DNA of 64,000 bases from Pseudopedobacter sp038243635 (lineage in GTDB: Bacteria > Bacteroidota > Bacteroidia > Sphingobacteriales > Sphingobacteriaceae), in contig JBBSQW010000005.1 of the NCBI GenBank assembly GCA_038243635.1, forward strand, positions 122,224 to 186,223, read 5' to 3'. The notes beneath the pieces are model-generated. The model searched no databases. It saw only the letters and a program-made list of their open reading frames with translations, and was not told the origin of the DNA. Below are positions 61,214 to 64,000 of this stretch, in pieces. Within the stretch, counting starts at the first letter, position 1, and each line of letters begins with the position of its first letter. Both the position numbers and the translations under genes were made by a program.

Positions 61214-62562
61214 GAATTGTCTTTTGATAATGAGATAGCGCTATTTGTACCACCAAAACCATAGTTTAAACAGGTAACACTATTGATTTCTTTTTTAAAA
61301 CTTTGTTGTGGTAATAAGTCTCTGTAAGCTGCTAATGGAGATTTTGAACCTTCCCATTTATCCGTTAACTGAAACTTTTCTAAATCCTCATTCAAATTAA
61401 AGGAATTTAAACAAGGTAAAACTTCCTGTTTCTGTAGCATCATCACCGCAGTGATAAACTCAACTGCACCGGCAGCGCCTAACATGTGACCAAATTGGGA
61501 TTTAGGTGCAGAAATATGGTAATCTTTTGTGCCTAAAACATCTACCACGCTTAATAATTCAATAGCATCACCAACAGGTGTTGATGTTCCATGTACTTTA
61601 ACCACATCAGGCTTAATGCCGGAATCTCCTAACAATCCTTTCCATAGTCTTTTTTGACCAGCAAAAGAGGGATAAAACATATCGCCATCGCCATCAGAAT
61701 TATTGAAATAATTATCGATAACGGCTAAAATATTTGCTCCACGAGCTTTGGCCATTTCATATTCTTCTAAACAAACAATGCCGGCTCCAAAAGAACAAAC
61801 AAAGCCATTTCTGTCTTTATCAAACGGACGGGAACTTTCTTCGGGTTTAAAACCACGACTCAAAATCTGCATGGCATCAAAGCCAATGAAGGTTTCCAAT
61901 GATGTGCCTTCAACGCCACCCGCAACTGCTCGGTCTTGTACGCCAAATGCGATCAAGCGATAAGCATAACCAATATTGCCCAAACCTGTTGCGCAAGCGG
62001 AACCGATTGATTCGCAAACACCACGATTTTTGATTAAACAAGAAACGTTTGCGGCATCCCTGTAAACCATAGATCTGTCTACGGTATGCGAGCCAGCCAA
62101 ACGGGATTTTTTACCCATTTCAAAAAAGCTGTGCCAAGCATTACGCTGAATTACGTGGCCACCACCACCAGAACCAACCAGAACTCCTGTTCCTTCAGAC
62201 TGCGTTTCAGCATCTGTCCAGCCAGCCATTTTTATCGCATCAAGCGAACCCAGCATAGCCCAAATACTACCAATGTCTGCAGTTGAAAGGTTAATTTCTG
62301 GAATACGCTTTAATAAATCAATATAAACTTCAGGATAGGTTTCTGAAAGGGGAGAATAAATAGCCTCCAAATTCATTTCCGCTTCGCTGATAAAGCCAGA
62401 AACTGTGGAACGGACTTGTTTACTTCGGGCAATTGCTACATCCCACTCTCTAATTAAACTTTGGTTTGAGAAAAGCTTATCAGAAAAATCGGTTAAACTG
62501 GAACATGTTGGAAATGCGCCACCCATACCAACTACCGCAACTTTTCTACCCCCTAATATCAT
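61210..62562 (-). CDS. beta-ketoacyl-ACP synthase (KAS II-like)
   Basis: 450 residues. The thiolase fold with the active Cys in ESIGSACATGLGNIGYA (about 190), and the two histidines in KVHGTSTPVGDAIELL and SQFGHMLGAAGAVEF, complete the Cys-His-His triad of condensing enzymes. The start VAVVGMGGAFPTCSSL and LNYGFGGTNSAI at the end are standard. It would extend an ACP-bound acyl chain. It is the only ketosynthase visible; a partner could be outside the window. Confidence 0.92.
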   Translation of the reverse strand: MILGGRKVAVVGMGGAFPTCSSLTDFSDKLFSNQSLIREWDVAIARSKQVRSTVSGFISEAEMNLEAIYSPLSETYPEVYIDLLKRIPEINLSTADIGSIWAMLGSLDAIKMAGWTDAETQSEGTGVLVGSGGGGHVIQRNAWHSFFEMGKKSRLAGSHTVDRSMVYRDAANVSCLIKNRGVCESIGSACATGLGNIGYAYRLIAFGVQDRAVAGGVEGTSLETFIGFDAMQILSRGFKPEESSRPFDKDRNGFVCSFGAGIVCLEEYEMAKARGANILAVIDNYFNNSDGDGDMFYPSFAGQKRLWKGLLGDSGIKPDVVKVHGTSTPVGDAIELLSVVDVLGTKDYHISAPKSQFGHMLGAAGAVEFITAVMMLQKQEVLPCLNSFNLNEDLEKFQLTDKWEGSKSPLAAYRDLLPQQSFKKEINSVTCLNYGFGGTNSAISLSKDNS

Positions 62563-62564
62563 GA

Positions 62565-62825
62565 TTATCCTCTGTCTTTAGTACGTAAAATTAAATCAAC
62601 AATATCTTTTACCGTTGAGCCTAAATCGTCAATGTCATCATCTTCAAATTCCACATCAAATCTTTGTTCAGCTTTAGCTGCGATGTTGATTAATTCTGTT
62701 GAAGGTGTATTTAAGTCTGTTAAAAAATCAGTTTCTTCTGTAATATGAGCTAATTTTTCTTGATCTATTGTTCTTACTGTCTTTAATATTTCTACTATGC
62801 CGTCAATAATTTCTTGTCTTTCCAT
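62565..62825 (-). CDS. acyl-carrier protein with unusual attachment motif
   Basis: 86 residues, acidic, helical. The helix-2 motif that normally reads D-S-L reads here LNTPSTELINI, so the phosphopantetheine Ser is likely the one in TPST (about residue 38). Usual ACP surroundings are seen: IDGIVEILKTV, TDFLTDL, KAEQRFDVEFEDDDIDDLGSTVKDIVDLIL. It lies 2 bp after the KS start side and 5 bp from the hotdog protein, so it is the carrier of this operon. Confidence 0.88.
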   Translation of the reverse strand: MERQEIIDGIVEILKTVRTIDQEKLAHITEETDFLTDLNTPSTELINIAAKAEQRFDVEFEDDDIDDLGSTVKDIVDLILRTKDRG

Positions 62826-62830
62826 ATTGT

Positions 62831-63379
62831 TTATTGTTTAAATGCTTCTTTCTTTAGTGCTCTTCCAGTAATGTCAAATAGTTCTGCCACTAAAGTGAAA
62901 TCTTCGCTCAGTTGGTAACTGTCAAGTTTTGCTTCGGTAAAGTCGCTAAAATACGCATCCAAATCCAAACCTTTTGGTACTTTATAAATCCGCCCGTCGG
63001 CAACCATTTGTCTAAACTTGTAAAATTTGATTTTGCCTAAGCTTACAAAGGTATCACCTTGTTCTATATAATTATGAAAATAGACGTTTCCAATACTTAT
63101 AAATGCAGGTATAAAATTAATTTTCAAATCATCGGGAGTACATTTTTGCTTTTCACATTCTAAGAATGTAGCGCATGAAACAATGGTTGCCTGGGCAAAA
63201 GCTTCAATTTGATCTACCCCTCTAAAAACTCCGAAGTGATCGTTCACGTCAAAAGCGTTTGGCGTGTAACTGGCAACAATTCCAATTTTAGGTTCATGCC
63301 AATGATAATTGTCCAATAATCTTTTGGTATCGCCGTGTAAAAGATAGTCTTTGGGTAAAGCACCAATTAAGTTTTCCAT
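62831..63379 (-). CDS. hotdog-fold (FabZ/FabA-like) dehydratase
   Basis: 182 residues. VNDHFGVFRGVDQIEAFAQATIV resembles the HF-P-G / G-V-x-x-x-E-A-x-A-Q core of FabZ-like 3-hydroxyacyl-ACP dehydratases, with the catalytic His in DHFG and the Glu in IEAFAQ. The rest is beta-rich with YKFRQMVADGRIYKV. It is longer than FabZ (about 150 residues). Dehydration of ACP-bound 3-hydroxyacyl chains is likely. It overlaps the FabG-like gene by one base (TAATG). Confidence 0.75.
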   Translation of the reverse strand: MENLIGALPKDYLLHGDTKRLLDNYHWHEPKIGIVASYTPNAFDVNDHFGVFRGVDQIEAFAQATIVSCATFLECEKQKCTPDDLKINFIPAFISIGNVYFHNYIEQGDTFVSLGKIKFYKFRQMVADGRIYKVPKGLDLDAYFSDFTEAKLDSYQLSEDFTLVAELFDITGRALKKEAFKQ

Positions 63380-64000
63380 TAAAAAAGACCTCCGTTAATA
63401 TCAATGTTACTGCCGTTGATATATGATGCTTTTTCTGAGATTAGAAAAGCGACAGTTTCTGCTATTTCATCGGCATTGCCGAATCGTTGCGCAGGTATCA
63501 TTTTCAAGTATTTTTGTTTTTCCGTTTCCGGGATGGCATCCGTCATAGGCGTTTGTATAAAGCCTGGTGAAATACTTAAAATCCTGATTTGATGGTTGTC
63601 ATAGAGTACGCCAACTTCTTTAGCCAATGATTTAGAAAAAGCAATTAAGCCTGCTTTTGTCGCTGCATAAACAGATTGAAAAGCATTGCCAGTTTCTGCG
63701 ACGCATGAACTTACGTTAATTATTACGCCTTTACCTTTTAATCCGAAAATTTTGGCTACCGTTTTAGAGATCATAATGGGCGCCTTTAGGTTAACCGCAA
63801 TCATGGTGTCGATATCTTTTTCTGGTTGGAAAGTCAAAGGTTTATCCAAAGACATTCCTGCATTGTTTATTACTGCATACAAATCATCGCCGTGTTGACT
63901 TTTAAGTTGCTTACAAAAGTCTTTAAGCTCTTCTGGGTTTGATAAATCAGCCGCTAAAACGTAGTTGCCTTCGGTGAATTCGGTTATATTTTCTGCCTTG
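63379..64000 (-). CDS. FabG-like 3-oxoacyl-ACP reductase (SDR), 5' part beyond window
   Basis: The frame is open from 64000, so the N-terminal nucleotide-binding region is outside the window; a TTG at 63882 is not the true start. Visible parts: YAVINNAGMSLDKPL (NNAG), IINVSSCVAETGNAF with the Ser, YAATKAGLIAFSKSLAKEV (Y-x3-K), ILSISPGFIQTPMTDAIP and NGSNIDINGGLF. It reduces ACP-bound 3-ketoacyl chains with NADPH. It is the first visible gene of the operon that goes on to dehydratase, ACP, KS, FabI-like and PPTase. Confidence 0.9.
   Translation of the reverse strand, partial: KAENITEFTEGNYVLAADLSNPEELKDFCKQLKSQHGDDLYAVINNAGMSLDKPLTFQPEKDIDTMIAVNLKAPIMISKTVAKIFGLKGKGVIINVSSCVAETGNAFQSVYAATKAGLIAFSKSLAKEVGVLYDNHQIRILSISPGFIQTPMTDAIPETEKQKYLKMIPAQRFGNADEIAETVAFLISEKASYINGSNIDINGGLF

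Overview
This window (about 38-40% GC by eye) comes from a Bacteroidota chromosome, most probably a Pedobacter-like member of the Sphingobacteriaceae. The reasons are two SusC/SusD pairs under an ECF sigma/FecR switch, many lipoproteins with SPII signals followed by Lys/Asn-rich linkers, a Bacteroidota-type LptE, DUF3127 and DUF2249 proteins, and dense families of REP-like palindromes typical of that group. I recognised no rRNA, tRNA, CRISPR array or classical transposase gene.

Layout. (1) 1-5850, plus strand, housekeeping: 3' end of miaB, a sigma-54 activator, lptE, a very acidic repetitive TPR-tailed protein, and secG with a terminator. (2) 5851-16544, accessory and repeat-rich: a tandem REP array, a prolyl oligopeptidase, a DUF559 endonuclease-like gene bracketed by two copies of a hairpin repeat, a DEAD-box helicase, a defence-type reverse transcriptase followed in the same frame by a nitrilase domain with one TGA between them, a 0.7-kb pile-up of palindromes, and a zinc-ribbon/FAD monooxygenase. 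(3) 16545-22267: GNAT, methyltransferase, membrane protein, a decayed ThuA pseudogene on the minus strand, an MpaB-family protein and a GH13 alpha-glucosidase. (4) 22646-46247, minus strand: a polysaccharide utilisation locus. Transcription order is GH18, ECF sigma, FecR anti-sigma, STN-SusC, SusD, SusC, SusD, surface glycan-binding lipoprotein, GH30, GH30, GH5, GH30 with fascin-like domain, GH16 with fascin-like domain, and a beta-barrel protein. The enzyme set points to a beta-1,3/1,6-glucan (fungal, oomycete or algal wall). (5) 46415-52717, minus strand: a hemerythrin fusion, DUF488, an AhpD-like protein, then a compact nitric-oxide/iron-sulfur repair operon (DUF2249, Ric/ScdA, DUF1858-DUF2249, a multi-pass membrane protein, DUF59, Rrf2). 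(6) 53065-57297: msrA, YifB/ComM, DUF3127 with an SSB-like tail, and a THUMP-domain RNA methyltransferase. (7) 57504-64000, minus strand: an acyltransferase and a hydrolase, a RES-Xre toxin-antitoxin pair, and a compact fatty-acid/polyketide-like operon (FabG-like, hotdog dehydratase, ACP, ketosynthase, FabI-like, phosphopantetheinyl transferase) that runs off the right edge.

The strongest candidates for something new are the RT-TGA-nitrilase locus (11064-14003) and the DUF559 gene with flanking hairpin units, which has an apparent gene-less copy at 14128-14240. Both lie in the same repeat-rich accessory region. All functional calls rest on reading motifs by eye; no database search was run.
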